In this document: positions 10,332 through 20,366 of the stretch, in pieces
Numbering within the stretch: the first letter of the stretch is position 1
How the letters are laid out: every line of letters begins with the position of its first letter
Source of the DNA: Mycoplasmopsis glycophila
Lineage (GTDB): Bacteria; Bacillota_I; Bacilli_A; Mycoplasmatales; Metamycoplasmataceae
Length of the DNA: 64,000 bases
NCBI RefSeq assembly: GCF_900660605.1
Contig: NZ_LR215024.1
Span: 744,001 to 808,000 of the forward strand
Direction of reading: 5' to 3'
Notes under the pieces: model-generated
The model's database searches: none
What the model saw: the letters and a program-made list of their open reading frames with translations, nothing else
Told to the model about the DNA's origin: nothing
Translations under genes and position numbers: made by a program

Positions 10332-11498
10332 CTATTGTTTTTTGTCTAGGACTTTATTTACAAAATTAGCAAATCAAGGAGTATTGTGATCATCGCATTC
10401 GAATAAAGAATGTTTTCTTGTTTCAACAAATCCATTCGCCATTGCTCCACTGTATTTTGCTTGAATAAACATTGAAATATCATTTTCGCTATCACCAAAC
10501 ACAATTGTGCGTTCTAAATTAAGACCTTTTGTTTTCGCTAAATATAAAAGTCCATTCCCTTTTGAAGCATCCTTGTGCATAATATCGTACATATCATGTC
10601 TTGAATAAACTCCATGCATATTTGGAAATTTATTTGCTAAAATTTCCATTTCAGGTAATGATGAACTTGGTCTGCTTTCAGTTAAAATTAAAAATTTCGA
10701 AATTTCATGATCTTTAGGATTAAATGTTTCATCAATATCTGTATAAAAATCTGGTCTTAATGCATTATAATATTTTCTTTGGCTGAAAAAATCAGTTGCA
10801 TCAGTACAATGTCCATACATTTTTTTAGCTGTATAAATTACAAATTCAAAATTCTCTTTCATTAAAAAATCAAAAATAACTTGAGCATCATGTTTTTCGA
10901 TTGCCATAAAGTGAACCATTTCTTTAGTGTGGTTATCATAAATCATAGCTCCATTTGCAGCTACAATGGGATAATCAGGCTCAATTTGAGTTAAAACTCT
11001 TTGTAAGGTAAAGTAAGGTCTACCAGTACAAATAGCAATCTTTTTGCCTTGTTTTTGAAGTTCTTGTATCATCGCAAGATTCTCTGGAACCGGCTTGCTT
11101 TTTTCATCTAAAAGCGTACCATCCATATCAAAGACAAAATTATCAATATCATCTAAATTGATCATAGTAAGCTCAAATTCAACACCGATAACTCCATTTT
11201 CTTTTTCTTGTTCTTTGGTATAGTAATTATACATTTGCTCATAATTATTATCATTAGCTGAATCAAAGCCTAATTTATTAGGTTCAAGAGCTTCAAAAAG
11301 CATTTTAAAAGTAGGAAAATTGTGAATTTTTGTAATTTTACCTAGTAATAATTCATTTGTTGATTCGTTTTTAATTTTAATTAAATCATTTGTTTTTAAA
11401 TGTCTTCTTCTTGTCGAATTGACTCTAATTTCAATTGTTTTGGTTCCATTTTTAATTTTGTTAAATCACTTATTTTCAACTGCAAATTCTTTATACAT
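10332..11498 (-). CDS. ASCH-domain / Cof-type HAD hydrolase fusion
   Basis: A 388-residue two-domain cytoplasmic protein. Residues 1 to about 110 look like an ASCH (PUA-like) domain: IKNGTKTIEIRVN with the KxxE-type core, then GKITKIHNFPTF and ENGVIGVEFEL. Residues from about 120 form a Cof/HAD-IIB phosphatase: DMDGTLLDEK (motif I, Asp 124 and 126), CTGRP (motif II), DASKGNGL (motif III Lys) and FGDSENDISM (motif IV). The start at 11498 has a strong GAGGAAGGA site directly before it and covers the ASCH part. An internal ATG at 11303 would cut into that domain. A TGA at 10374 is read as Trp and the frame ends at 10332. The substrate is unknown. Confidence 0.88.
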
Positions 11499-11552
11499 TC
11501 CTTCCTCTTTTCTTTGTGTTATTATTTTACCAATTTGTAGTTTAAATAGTAT

Positions 11553-11575
11553 AAAAAAGTGCCCAAAAAGGCACT
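11553..11575 (-). terminator. Rho-independent terminator of gyrA
   Basis: Minus-strand stem GTGCC / GGCAC with a short T-rich loop, then TTTTTT. Confidence 0.75.
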
Positions 11576-11579
11576 AATA

Positions 11580-14210
11580 TTATTCATTTGATTTAAGTAC
11601 ATCAATTGCAACAATTTCATCATTTTCACGTAAATTAATAATTTTAACACCTTTGGTATTACGTGATGTTTGTGAAATTTGTTCGATTTTAGTTCTAATT
11701 GTAATACCGTTTGCTGTAATAATTAATAATTCATCTTCTAAATTCACGAAACTTGCAAAAACTAAATGTCCAGCTTTTTCAGAGTTAATTCCTGTTGTAC
11801 CTTTCGCTCCTCTTTTGGTTAATCTATATTCTTCATGTGGTGTTAATTTACCAAATCCTTTGCTTCCGATTGATAAAATATATGAACCATCTAAATTAGA
11901 AGAACAAGAAATAACTTTTTGATTATTTGTTAAGGTAATAGCTTTAACCCCGAGTGCATTTCTTCCTAATGGACGAACATCATCTGCTTTGAATTTAACG
12001 ATATTTTTATCATTATTAGCTACTAAAATTAAATCATCATCACTTAATTTAAAGGCTCTAACTAATTTGTCACCCTCATTAAGTTTAAATGCATTAAGTC
12101 CATTTCTTCTAATATTTTGGAAAAATGATAGTGAAGTTTTCTTGAATAAACCTTTTTCAGTTACAGTTCCTAAATATAAATTGTCTGAATATTCAGCAAC
12201 ATCTAAAATTGAAATAATTTTTTCTCCATTTTCAACTTCTAATGAAGGAACTACATTAATAAGTGGAATACCTTTAGAATTTTTTGATCCTTCTGGTATT
12301 TGGTGAGCTCTAATTTGGTAAGCTCTTCCAAAGTTTGAAAAGAGAAGTAAATCAGTATGTGTTGAAGTTTTAATAATCATTGAAATATCATCATTATCGT
12401 ATGTTTTCATTCCGATTGAACCAATACCTCCACGGTTTTGAACTGAATAATCTTCAAGATTGATTCTTTTTACATAACCGTTAACACTTGCTGTAATAAC
12501 AATTTCTCTTTCAGGAATTAAATCTTCATCTGAAATGATTCCTGCATTAGATTCATCAATTTTGGTTCTTCTAGCATCACTATATTTGTTTTTGATAACT
12601 GTAAGTTCATCAACGATTGTGTCAATTAACTTTTCTTCTGAATTAAGAATAGATTGAAGTAATTCAATTTCTTTTTGTAATTCATCAATTTCTGCATTCA
12701 TTTTCTCGATATTTAAACCTGTTAATCTTCTGAGGTTCATATCTAAAATTGCTTTAGTTTGTTTTTCAGTTAAACTAAATCTTGATGCCAATCTATCTTG
12801 AGCTTCTTGGTCTGTTTTGGAGCTTTTGATAATTGCTACAACTTCATCAATATTTGAGATAGCAATTTTTAATCCATCTAAAATATGTGCTTTTTCTTGA
12901 GCTTTATTTAAATCAAATTGTAATCTTCTAGTTACAACTTCTTTTTGGTGTTCTAGGTAAATTTCTAAAACTTGTTTAAGGTTTAAAAGTTTAGGTTCAC
13001 CTTTAACTAATGCGACCATGTTAACGTTAAAGTTGGTTTGTAGATAAGATTTTTGATAAAGTTTATTGAGTAAAATATGTGGATTCACACCTTTTTTAAC
13101 ATCAATAACAATCCGAATTCCTTCTCTATTTGACTCATCTCTTAAATCAGAAATACCCTCAACAACTTTATCTTTGTGTAATTCAGTTATTTTTTGAATT
13201 AAAAGAGTTTTCTTGATTGCATAAGGTATTTCACGAACAATGATTTTGCTTTTTCCGTTCGCTAATTCAATAACTTCTGTCTTTGAACGAACAGGAATTT
13301 TTCCTTTTCCTGTTTCATAAGCATCTAAAATACCTTTAGTTCCTAAAATTGTTGCACCCGTTGGGAAATCAGGTCCTTTAATATGTTCCATTAATTCACG
13401 AACTGTAATTTCTGGATTACGAGCTAATGCAATTGTTGCATCAATAGTTTCGCCTAAATTATGTGGTGGAATTTCTGTTGCCATACCAACAGCTATTCCT
13501 GTTGCTCCAGAAACAAGCAAGTTTGGAAAACGTGAAGGTAAAACAGAAGGTTCGATTTCACTAGCATCATAGTTATCGACAAAATCTACTGTATTTTTCT
13601 TAATACCATCTAGCATTTCAGCAGATAATTTTGACATTCTAGCTTCTGTATAACGCATTGCGGCTGCTTCGTCACCATCAATTGAACCAAAGTTACCATG
13701 CCCGTCCACAAGTGGATAACGCATTGAGAAATCTTGTGCCATACGAACCATCGCTTCATAAACTGAACTATCCCCATGTGGGTGGTATTTCCCTAAAACA
13801 TCCCCGACAATTCTTGCACTTTTACGATGTTGACTTCCTGGTGTTATTCCAAGTTCTGACATATCATATAAAATTCTACGGTGAACTGGTTTTAAACCAT
13901 CTCTTGCATCTGGTAAAGCACGCGAAACAATAACACTCATTGCATATTCTAAAAATGAATTTTTCATTTCAGAATCGATGATAACAGGTTCTAATCCTTC
14001 AGTTGGCTCAAGAATAATTTGAGAAGTAACTTGATATTCATCAAGATTTTGTGGTGCTTCTTCTTCCTCTACTTCTTCAATAATTTCTTTTTTCTTTTTA
14101 CCAAAAACAACTCTTTTGTCATCATCATATTCAAATTCTAATTCTGTGATAATGTGTGCTTTATTTTCTTCTACATCATTGATTTTTTTGTTTTTTTCTT
14201 CGTTTGTCAT
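11580..14210 (-). CDS. gyrA: DNA gyrase subunit A
   Basis: An 876-residue type II topoisomerase subunit that cuts and passes DNA to introduce negative supercoils with GyrB. The breakage-reunion domain has [17 protein letters not shown], the quinolone region [12 protein letters not shown], and [12 protein letters not shown] with the catalytic Tyr. The six-blade C-terminal domain contains QNRGGIG, a degenerate GyrA box. This box and overall similarity favour GyrA over ParC. About 80 extra acidic residues (EVEEEEAP region) precede the conserved core. The QDR serine is the sensitive residue and the next position is Glu. gyrB is not in the window. Confidence 0.94.
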   Translation of the reverse strand: MTNEEKNKKINDVEENKAHIITELEFEYDDDKRVVFGKKKKEIIEEVEEEEAPQNLDEYQVTSQIILEPTEGLEPVIIDSEMKNSFLEYAMSVIVSRALPDARDGLKPVHRRILYDMSELGITPGSQHRKSARIVGDVLGKYHPHGDSSVYEAMVRMAQDFSMRYPLVDGHGNFGSIDGDEAAAMRYTEARMSKLSAEMLDGIKKNTVDFVDNYDASEIEPSVLPSRFPNLLVSGATGIAVGMATEIPPHNLGETIDATIALARNPEITVRELMEHIKGPDFPTGATILGTKGILDAYETGKGKIPVRSKTEVIELANGKSKIIVREIPYAIKKTLLIQKITELHKDKVVEGISDLRDESNREGIRIVIDVKKGVNPHILLNKLYQKSYLQTNFNVNMVALVKGEPKLLNLKQVLEIYLEHQKEVVTRRLQFDLNKAQEKAHILDGLKIAISNIDEVVAIIKSSKTDQEAQDRLASRFSLTEKQTKAILDMNLRRLTGLNIEKMNAEIDELQKEIELLQSILNSEEKLIDTIVDELTVIKNKYSDARRTKIDESNAGIISDEDLIPEREIVITASVNGYVKRINLEDYSVQNRGGIGSIGMKTYDNDDISMIIKTSTHTDLLLFSNFGRAYQIRAHQIPEGSKNSKGIPLINVVPSLEVENGEKIISILDVAEYSDNLYLGTVTEKGLFKKTSLSFFQNIRRNGLNAFKLNEGDKLVRAFKLSDDDLILVANNDKNIVKFKADDVRPLGRNALGVKAITLTNNQKVISCSSNLDGSYILSIGSKGFGKLTPHEEYRLTKRGAKGTTGINSEKAGHLVFASFVNLEDELLIITANGITIRTKIEQISQTSRNTKGVKIINLRENDEIVAIDVLKSNE

Positions 14211-14229
14211 AGTTAATTCACCGCCTCAT

Positions 14230-14259
14230 TTTTAATAAAATATTTATATTTTATTAAAA
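14230..14259. repeat. Perfect 14-bp inverted repeat in the gyrA leader
   Basis: TTTTAATAAAATAT and its exact reverse complement are separated by two bases. The repeat starts at the downstream edge of the gyrA -10 box and would fold at the extreme 5' end of the mRNA, or serve as an operator. Confidence 0.7.
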
Positions 14260-14264
14260 TTATA
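14259..14264 (-). promoter_or_regulatory. gyrA -10 box
   Basis: Consensus TATAAT on the minus strand, about 50 bases upstream of the gyrA ATG. Confidence 0.6.
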
Positions 14265-14300
14265 CATTTTTCAAAATAAAAATTAAGTAATTATTTGAAC

Positions 14301-14327
14301 AAAAAATATGCTAAAAATAGCATATTT
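14301..14327 (-). terminator. Rho-independent terminator of mscL
   Basis: Minus-strand stem ATATGCTA / TAGCATAT followed by TTTTTT. Confidence 0.78.
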
Positions 14328-14353
14328 CTATTGTTTTTTATAAATTTAAAGTT

Positions 14354-14764
14354 TTATTTTTTAATATTTTCGTTAAGTTTTTGTAATTCAGCAAGAATAA
14401 GCTCTTCTGTTGTAGGAGCCGGAGCTGCTGGTGCTGGAGTAGGGTTTTTAGCTTCTTTTTTAGCTTTAACGTGATTTGCAACCACAAAATATCCAACAAG
14501 TAATACAAAAAGCATTAATGAAACGATGATAAATGTAAGTAATGCAGCTAAGAAGTTACCAACTCTTACTCCGCCATATACCATGTTTTTAAGTTCATCG
14601 AACCCAAGTAATTTAGAAATTGGAGCCATGATGATATCATCAGCTAATGATTTAACTAATGCACCAAATACAGTACCAATTAATAAACCAATTGCTAAAA
14701 GTAAAATGTTTCCTTTTTTGAAAACTTGTTTAGCATCTTTCATTGCGCTTTTAATTTTTGACAT
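14354..14764 (-). CDS. mscL: Large-conductance mechanosensitive channel MscL
   Basis: A 136-residue pentameric membrane channel that opens on hypo-osmotic stress. It shows the family N-terminus (KQVFKKGNILLLAIGLLIGTVFGALVKSLADDIIMAP) as helix 1 plus the conserved loop. Helix 2 follows (about residues 63-92), then a proline- and alanine-rich linker (PTPAPAAPAPTT) and a C-terminal helix. Length matches the usual 120-150. A GGAGAC site precedes the ATG, and the gene has its own terminator. It is likely important in a wall-less cell. Confidence 0.95.
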   Translation of the reverse strand: MSKIKSAMKDAKQVFKKGNILLLAIGLLIGTVFGALVKSLADDIIMAPISKLLGFDELKNMVYGGVRVGNFLAALLTFIIVSLMLFVLLVGYFVVANHVKAKKEAKNPTPAPAAPAPTTEELILAELQKLNENIKK

Positions 14765-14835
14765 AAAGTCTCCTTAATAAGTGTTTGAATAATAATTCGT
14801 AATATATTTTACAATGAAATTGTAAAAAACAAAAT

Positions 14836-14864
14836 AAAAAAGCGTTATTTACTTAAATAACGCT
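14836..14864 (-). terminator. Rho-independent terminator of the pncB operon
   Basis: Minus-strand stem AGCGTTATTT / AAATAACGCT followed by TTTTTTA. The stem contains the stop codon of the upstream gene. Confidence 0.82.
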
Positions 14865-15196
14865 ACAAATCCAAAGATTGAAATTAAAGCAAAAACAATT
14901 GTTAAAAATAATGGTAAATTGTATTTCATTCTTTCTCATGACGGAAGGAACATACCTGTATCTTCGTATTTAACGTTTTTTCTTCTTGGATTTTCTTTTA
15001 TAAAATCATCAAGTTGCGCTTGTTTATATTCACGCATTTTTTTAAGTGAATAAGTTCGATAAATTACAAACGAAATGATTGATAAGAATAAAAATAGTAA
15101 AAAAATTAAAATTGAAAGTCATAAAGGCAAGATTTTAACATCAACATGAATTTCATCTGCATTTGTTGCTAAAAGGTTAGTTAGGCTTGCAATCAT
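14849..15196 (-). CDS. Small two-helix membrane protein, unknown function
   Basis: A 115-residue protein not recognised as a named family. Helix 1 lies at about residues 24-44 (LSILIFLLFLFLSIISFVIY) and helix 2 at the C-terminus (about 94-113). A charged loop between them reads MREYKQAQLDDFIKENPRR. Two TGA codons are read as Trp. It starts two bases after the pncB stop with an AAGGAAGGA site upstream, and its stop codon is inside the operon terminator. It is probably co-transcribed with pncB, but a functional link is only a guess from position. Confidence 0.78.
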
Positions 15197-15198
15197 AA

Positions 15199-16263
15199 TT
15201 AGTTATTTCCTTCCTTTTGAAAATGCTTTAATAAACGTTTTCAAAATGTTAAACGAGGCTTATTATAAGTGATTAAATTTGAATTTTCACGATAAGAGCG
15301 ACCTTCTTTAGCTTCTTTTTTACCATTTAAAATCGTTGCATCAGCTGAAAAGCTATTATTTAGTTTAAAAATACTTTGTCCAACACCATAATAGTCAACA
15401 GGAACATTCAGATTTTCGAAAAGTTCAATTTTTTTATGATCAAAACCACTTGAAACAACTATTTTATAATTAGTTGCTCCAGCTTCATCTAAAGCATTTC
15501 TGAGTTTAATAACTTGTTCTGGATTAACACCTTTTGGCGGATTAGTTTGTCCATCGAACATATGGTCAATCATATTCTTACTCGTGTCGATTCTGACTCC
15601 TCAAACTTTATCTTTAAGAGCTTCATAAACTTTTAAAGAATCACCAATAACATCATTATGATAATCAACAAGAGCAATTAATTTAGAATCAGGAAAATGC
15701 TTGTGAAAAGCTTTTGTAGCAGCTACTACATCTCCACCAAAACCTTGAAGTAAGATGTGTGGCATACTTCCAAAAACGGCTTCTTCGTCATTTTTAGTCA
15801 TTTGCTGTGCAGGTGTTGAAACAATTGTAATTCCACCAAGAGCAACTGCTTTTCCGTCAATTTCTTGGTTAACAAAATGATCAGCACGATCTCCCATAAA
15901 AATTACTTCTTTGTTTCTTGCTGCTTTTTTACATCTATATGCATTTGTAGCAATTGAAGTGTATCTAGCTAAAATTCCGTCTATCATTCCTTCTCAAATA
16001 CCGAAATACTGATATTGACCTGTCAGTTCTAAAACTACATCTAAATTGTTAATTTTAGATCCATCTGGTAAATATTTAATTGTATATTTTGAAGTATCAG
16101 TCACTCTTTCAAGAAGTTTAAGAACTTCATCCATACCGGCTAAAATCGAATCATCTTTTCTTTGGAAAAATTGTAATGTAATAATATTATTTGGTTTTTC
16201 TTGTTCTAAAATTTTTTTTGTTTTGTGAAAATATTTAGCTATATATTGTTCTTCTTTAAACAT
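15199..16263 (-). CDS. pncB: Nicotinate phosphoribosyltransferase
   Basis: A 354-residue enzyme of NAD salvage that joins nicotinate to PRPP to give nicotinate mononucleotide. Recognisable parts are FQRKDDSILAGMDEVL and the Arg-rich MIDGILARYTSIATNAYRC. FMGDRADHF follows, and VSSGFDHKKIELF and YYGVGQ form the barrel end that binds the phosphoribosyl group. Two TGA codons (near 15574 and 15988) and one at 15241 are read as Trp, joining three pieces into one normal-length gene. AAAGGAG lies before the ATG. Mycoplasmas depend on such salvage for NAD. Confidence 0.93.
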
Positions 16264-16376
16264 AAAGCTCCTTTAAATAAGATGTCTTTTAACTTAAATT
16301 ATACATTAATCTCTTTTTGTAAATAAAAAAGAAATAAACAAACCAAAATAAGAATAGCATCTTAAATATAGTTTAT

Positions 16377-17455
16377 TTATTTCTTGTGATCTTTTTGTTT
16401 TGCTAAATATTCATCTCTTAATTTTTGAACTTCTTGCATTGCTTTTTGGTAATTATCATGCTTGCTATTTGTGTCTTTACTCTTCTTGTTTAAATTATTT
16501 TTAATTTTAATAATTTCATTTTTTCAAGTAATTAGATTTTTAATATATTTTGTTTCAGGATTAACAAAATAAAGTTTTTTCACTTCTTCACCTGGACGTG
16601 AAATTCTTAAAATTTGACGTAATAAAAACCCAAAAATTGGTGCCGTAAAGAAGGACATTAAAATTAATAAAATATTTAAAATTACTTTAATAAAGACAAT
16701 ATCACCAGGATAACCTAAAGGATGGTTAAAACTTACTAATTGATAAATTACTATACCCCTACTCAATTCAGTCGGAATTGAGGTGGTTCCAGGTAAATCG
16801 GAGTTAATTTCTAAAAATTTATATCCAAAAACGTAAGTTGGAACAATTAATAAAAGGAAATATAAAAAAGGATAAAGAGAATAACTTCAAATACTCATGT
16901 TTGAGATTTTAATTCTTTTACGCTCATAAGTTAAAGTTGATAATCCTAAAATTGGCGCAATAATATGCATCACAATCGATTTCATTTTTTGATCAAAAAT
17001 CAGATTATTAAAAGTTGACGGTACCATTGCTACTCCAACTCAATATGCTAGCCCAACAATTAAGATGTAAACCATTGCAGCAAAATAAAATTTTTGCATT
17101 CTTAAAGATTTACGAGCAGTTGGAAAAAAACTAAAACGACACCCATATAAACATTAGTTAGGAATGTAAAAAAATAAGTTGATCCACCTCAAAATAACTG
17201 CACAGCATTAGGGTAAATCACACGCGAAAGCGAAACTTCTTGTGTGCGAGTTAAGTAATTAGATTGTTTGAGATCCCTGATAATTGAATTAATTTCAGAA
17301 TAACCGGTATAAGCACGTGTCGAAACCATATACCATTCGAAAAAAGTAAAGTATAAATAAGTAAAAAGTAAGGTAAAACCAATTGTGAAGGTAATTCAAT
17401 CGTAAAAATCAAAAATTTGCGCTTTTGCTTTAATTTTGTTTCAAATTATTTTCAT
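16377..17455 (-). pseudogene. Multi-pass membrane protein gene with a -1 frameshift
   Basis: Read from ATG 17455, the frame encodes about 117 residues with two helices, then hits TAA at 17102-17104. Shifting -1 at the T-run near 17124-17130 restores an open frame to TAA at 16377. The resulting protein has about 360 residues, about six helices and a charged C-terminal coiled tail (KAMQEVQKLRDEYLAKQKD). The join gives ...GVVLVFF-PTARKSLRMQKF..., with no residues lost. The zero frame reads gTT TTT TTC, an exact U UUU UUC slippery heptamer. It could be programmed frameshifting, a real one-base deletion, or a sequencing error in a seven-base run. The protein looks like a conserved mycoplasma membrane family that I cannot name. 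Confidence 0.7.
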
Positions 17456-17457
17456 AT

Positions 17458-17778
17458 TTATTTAAATAAAAACAAAAAAACTAACATTAAAATTAAAACA
17501 AGAAAAAGTAAAACAATAAAATAAGGCAAATATGCTCTTATTTTGATTTCGTTTTGAAATTTATTGAATAATTTTCTGTTAGCAACAAGATTTTCGTTTT
17601 TAATTTGTCCTGTTTCAAGTTCTCTAGCTAGTTTTTTATATTTTTCCACAATTTTTTCTTTAGTAGATTTTTTCATTAGCGCAAATCTACTTTGTTCCAC
17701 CTTTTGTAAATTCCTTCTAACGTCTTTTAAAAAAATTTGACGGTAAATTGCGTAATCTACAAAAATTTCTTTTTTCAT
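17458..17778 (-). CDS. Small protein with C-terminal membrane anchor, unknown function
   Basis: A 106-residue protein not recognised as a family. Residues 1-80 are highly charged and helical (DVRRNLQKVEQSRFALMKK, KEKIVEKYKKLARELETG). The last 25 residues are a single hydrophobic helix (PYFIVLLFLVLILMLVFLFL) ending FK, typical of a tail-anchored protein facing the cytoplasm. It sits three bases after the Asp23-like gene and two bases before the frameshifted membrane-protein gene, so efp, the Asp23-like gene and this gene form one transcript. Confidence 0.75.
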   Translation of the reverse strand: MKKEIFVDYAIYRQIFLKDVRRNLQKVEQSRFALMKKSTKEKIVEKYKKLARELETGQIKNENLVANRKLFNKFQNEIKIRAYLPYFIVLLFLVLILMLVFLFLFK

Positions 17779-17781
17779 AAA

Positions 17782-18093
17782 CTAATAAAGTCCTGAAAAA
17801 ATAACTTGGACATTAAGTGGTTTGGTGTCAATTAAAGCAATTAAAGCATTTTCGACATTAGAAACTAATTTTTTAATAATTTCTGCTGCACTTTTTTTAG
17901 TATTTTTTTTGACTTTAATTTGTAATACAATTTCTAAATTAGAATGGTCTTGATTGAATAATAAATTTAGTTTTTTATCAACTAATTTAACTTCTTTTTC
18001 TTCGTTTAAAATTAAGTTCAAAGCACTAGTTATTGCTTCTTCTTGGACGATATAAACTTGATTTGAACCATAAGGCACATTAATTCAATTCAT
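17782..18093 (-). CDS. Asp23/YqhY-like small protein
   Basis: A 103-residue soluble protein. The pattern (alternating beta segments, VKLVDKKLNLLF, LEIVLQIKVKKNTK, then a helix AAEIIKKLVSNVENALI and a last strand LNVQVIFSGLY) fits a short Asp23/Gls24 domain. The efp neighbour matches Firmicutes, where yqhY, an Asp23-family gene, lies close to efp. In Bacillus YqhY affects fatty-acid synthesis control; whether that holds here is unknown. ATG 18093 gives MNWINVPYG, with a TGA-coded Trp. It follows efp by one base. The family call is from pattern and context only. Confidence 0.72.
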
Positions 18094-18094
18094 T

Positions 18095-18658
18095 TTATTT
18101 ATTTGATTTTCCTGCGTATTTTCCAGATTCTGTCGAAACTAAAATAACATCACCTTCTTTAATAAACATTGGTGTTTCTAGTTCATAACCAGTTTCAACA
18201 ATTACTTTTTTCTGTGGGTTATTAGCAGTATTTCCTTTAACAGCATCTGGCGCTTCTGTAACAGTTAGTTCAACATTAGCTGGCAATTCAACATCAAGAA
18301 CTTCACCTTCAAATGATCTGATTTGAACTTCGTTTCCTTCTTTTAAGAAGTTTAATTCTCATTCAACTGTAGTAGCTGGAATTTCTACTTGTTCATATGT
18401 TTCTTTATCCATTAAAATAATGTTTTCTCCATCATTGTAAAGATAATCCATTTTTCTTTTATCGATGTGAGCAGGTTTTACTTTATCACCACCTGTATAA
18501 GATTTAATAGTTGTAGAACCAGTTCTTAAATTTTTTACTTTAGCTTTAACGTTGGCTTGTCCACGCCCTTGTTTTGAGTGTTGCGCTTCTAAAACTACAT
18601 AAATTTCACCTTCGTCTTGGAAAGTGATTCCAGGTTTAAATTCATTAACATTAATCAT
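18095..18658 (-). CDS. efp: Elongation factor P
   Basis: A 187-residue tRNA-shaped translation factor that relieves ribosome stalling at proline runs. KOW-like domain I carries the tip loop SKQGRGQANVKAKVKNLRTG, with Arg at the usual modified position instead of Lys. The two OB domains include VELPANVELTVTEAPDAVKGNT and the C-terminal EGDVILVSTESGKYAGK. A TGA at 18356 is read as Trp (VEWELN). AAAGGAGAA precedes the ATG. It is the first gene of a run that includes the Asp23-like gene. Confidence 0.95.
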
Positions 18659-18748
18659 ATTGTTCTCCTTTGTTACCCTTGTATCAATTTGTCTTAATAT
18701 TTTTATTATTATACCTAATTTTTAAGGTATCTTTTTGCTAAAAGAAAC

Positions 18749-18774
18749 AAAAAAAGAGCCTTGCCCGACTCTTT
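18749..18774 (-). terminator. Rho-independent terminator of gpmI
   Basis: Minus-strand stem AAAGAGTC / GGCTCTTT followed by T residues. Confidence 0.75.
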
Positions 18775-18790
18775 ATTGCTTAAAGTTGAA

Positions 18791-20296
18791 TTATTTTACT
18801 AATAATGATTCTTCATCCATTTCTTTTGGTTTAGCAATTCCGATGTAATCTAAAATTGTTGGAGCAATATTTGCTAATTTACCATCTTTTAATTTAACTG
18901 ATTTATCAGAACAAATTAACATAACTGGACTGCTTGTGTGTTTTGTGGCTGGTTTACCATTTGCATCTTCTGTAATTTCAGCATTACCATGATCAGCAGT
19001 GATAAACACAGTTACATCATTAGCTTCTGCTCAATCAATGATTCTTTTAATTTGTGTATCTAGGAAAGTTACAGCTTCAATTGTTGATTTTAAGTTACCT
19101 GTGTGTCCAACCATATCAGGGTTAGCAAAGTTCATGATTGTAACATCATAATTTAATGCATTAGCTAAAAGTTCATCAACAATACCTTCAGCAGACATGT
19201 GTGGAGCATCAGCATATGATTCGACTTTTAACGAAGGTACCATAATTCTTTTTGAATTCTTGAATTCAATATCGTTTCCACCGTCCATGAAATATGTTAC
19301 GTGTGCATATTTTTGAGTTTCAGCGACTCTTAATTGACTTTTGCCTGCAAGTTCAAGAACTCTACCAATTGGCATTGAAACTTCCATTTCGTCAAAAGCA
19401 ACAACAGTTTCGATTCCTTCATATTTCATCATTGAAACAAATTTGTTAATTTTAACTGGGTGTACAGGTTTTTCTTCATATAAAGGTGAACCAATAAATA
19501 AGTGAGTTAATTGTCTTGCACGATCTGGTCTAAAGTTGAAGAAAATAACACTATCTCCATCTTTAGCAAAAGCGTCAGCAGATAAATTTTGATTGATAGC
19601 AGGAACAAAGAATTCATCTGTAATACCTTGTGAGTATTCGTAATCAACATACTCAACACCTGAATTAAATTTAACATCAGAATGTCCTAAAATAGCTTCA
19701 TATGCTTTTTCTACTCTATCAAACATTTTGTCACGATCCATTGCATAGAATCTTCCTGAAATTGAAGCAATATTGTAATTGTATTTAGCACAAATTGCTT
19801 CTAATTTTTCCATTGAACTTCTAATTGATTGTGGTGCTACATCTCTTCCGTCTCCAAAAGCATGTACAGAAACTTTTTTAACTCCATTTTCGTGTGCTGC
19901 TTCTAATAATTGGAATAAGTGCTCTTCTAATGAGTGAACTCCACCGGGTGATAAAAGACCCATAATATGTAAAGTTGCATCATTTTTTTTCACATCTTCA
20001 AAAACTTCTAAAAATGCATAGTTTTTTTTGTATGTTCCATCATTTAAAGCTTTTTTAATTAATGATAAACCTGTATAAACAACAGTTCCTGCACCAATAT
20101 TAAGGTGCCCAACTTCTGAATTACCCATTTGTCCAGCTGGTAAACCTACAAATTCTCCCGAAGCTTGAATTAAGCTGTTTGGATACTCTTTAAATAATTT
20201 ATCAAATGTTGGTGTATTAGCTAGAGCAAAACCATTTCCTTGTTTTTCTTCTCTAAGACCTAATCCATCAATAACTACTAAAATAGTTTTTTTCAT
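18791..20296 (-). CDS. gpmI: 2,3-bisphosphoglycerate-independent phosphoglycerate mutase
   Basis: A 501-residue manganese enzyme of glycolysis that interconverts 3- and 2-phosphoglycerate. It belongs to the alkaline phosphatase superfamily: N-terminal metal Asp in LVVIDGLGLRE and catalytic Ser in GNSEVGHLNIGAG (near residue 61). Phosphate-binding motifs HAFGDGRDVAP and FNFRPDRARQL follow. The metal residues NPDMVGHTG and FITADHGNAE are near the end. A TGA near 19010 is read as Trp and joins the two parts. Length fits the family (about 510). With gap and pgi in this window it supports an active lower glycolysis. Confidence 0.96.
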
Positions 20297-20366
20297 ATCT
20301 TCTCCATTTAAAAATTGTTATAAATAATATTTAATCTAAAATAAGTATTTATATTTTAATACATTA

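Noticed and set aside
11580-14210. ParC instead of GyrA
   Set aside because: The QNRGGIG box in the C-terminal domain and the core sequence fit GyrA better; parE is not adjacent.
18711-18731. ATACCT/AGGTAT inverted repeat near the efp promoter as an operator
   Set aside because: Only six base pairs in very AT-rich DNA; too weak to claim.
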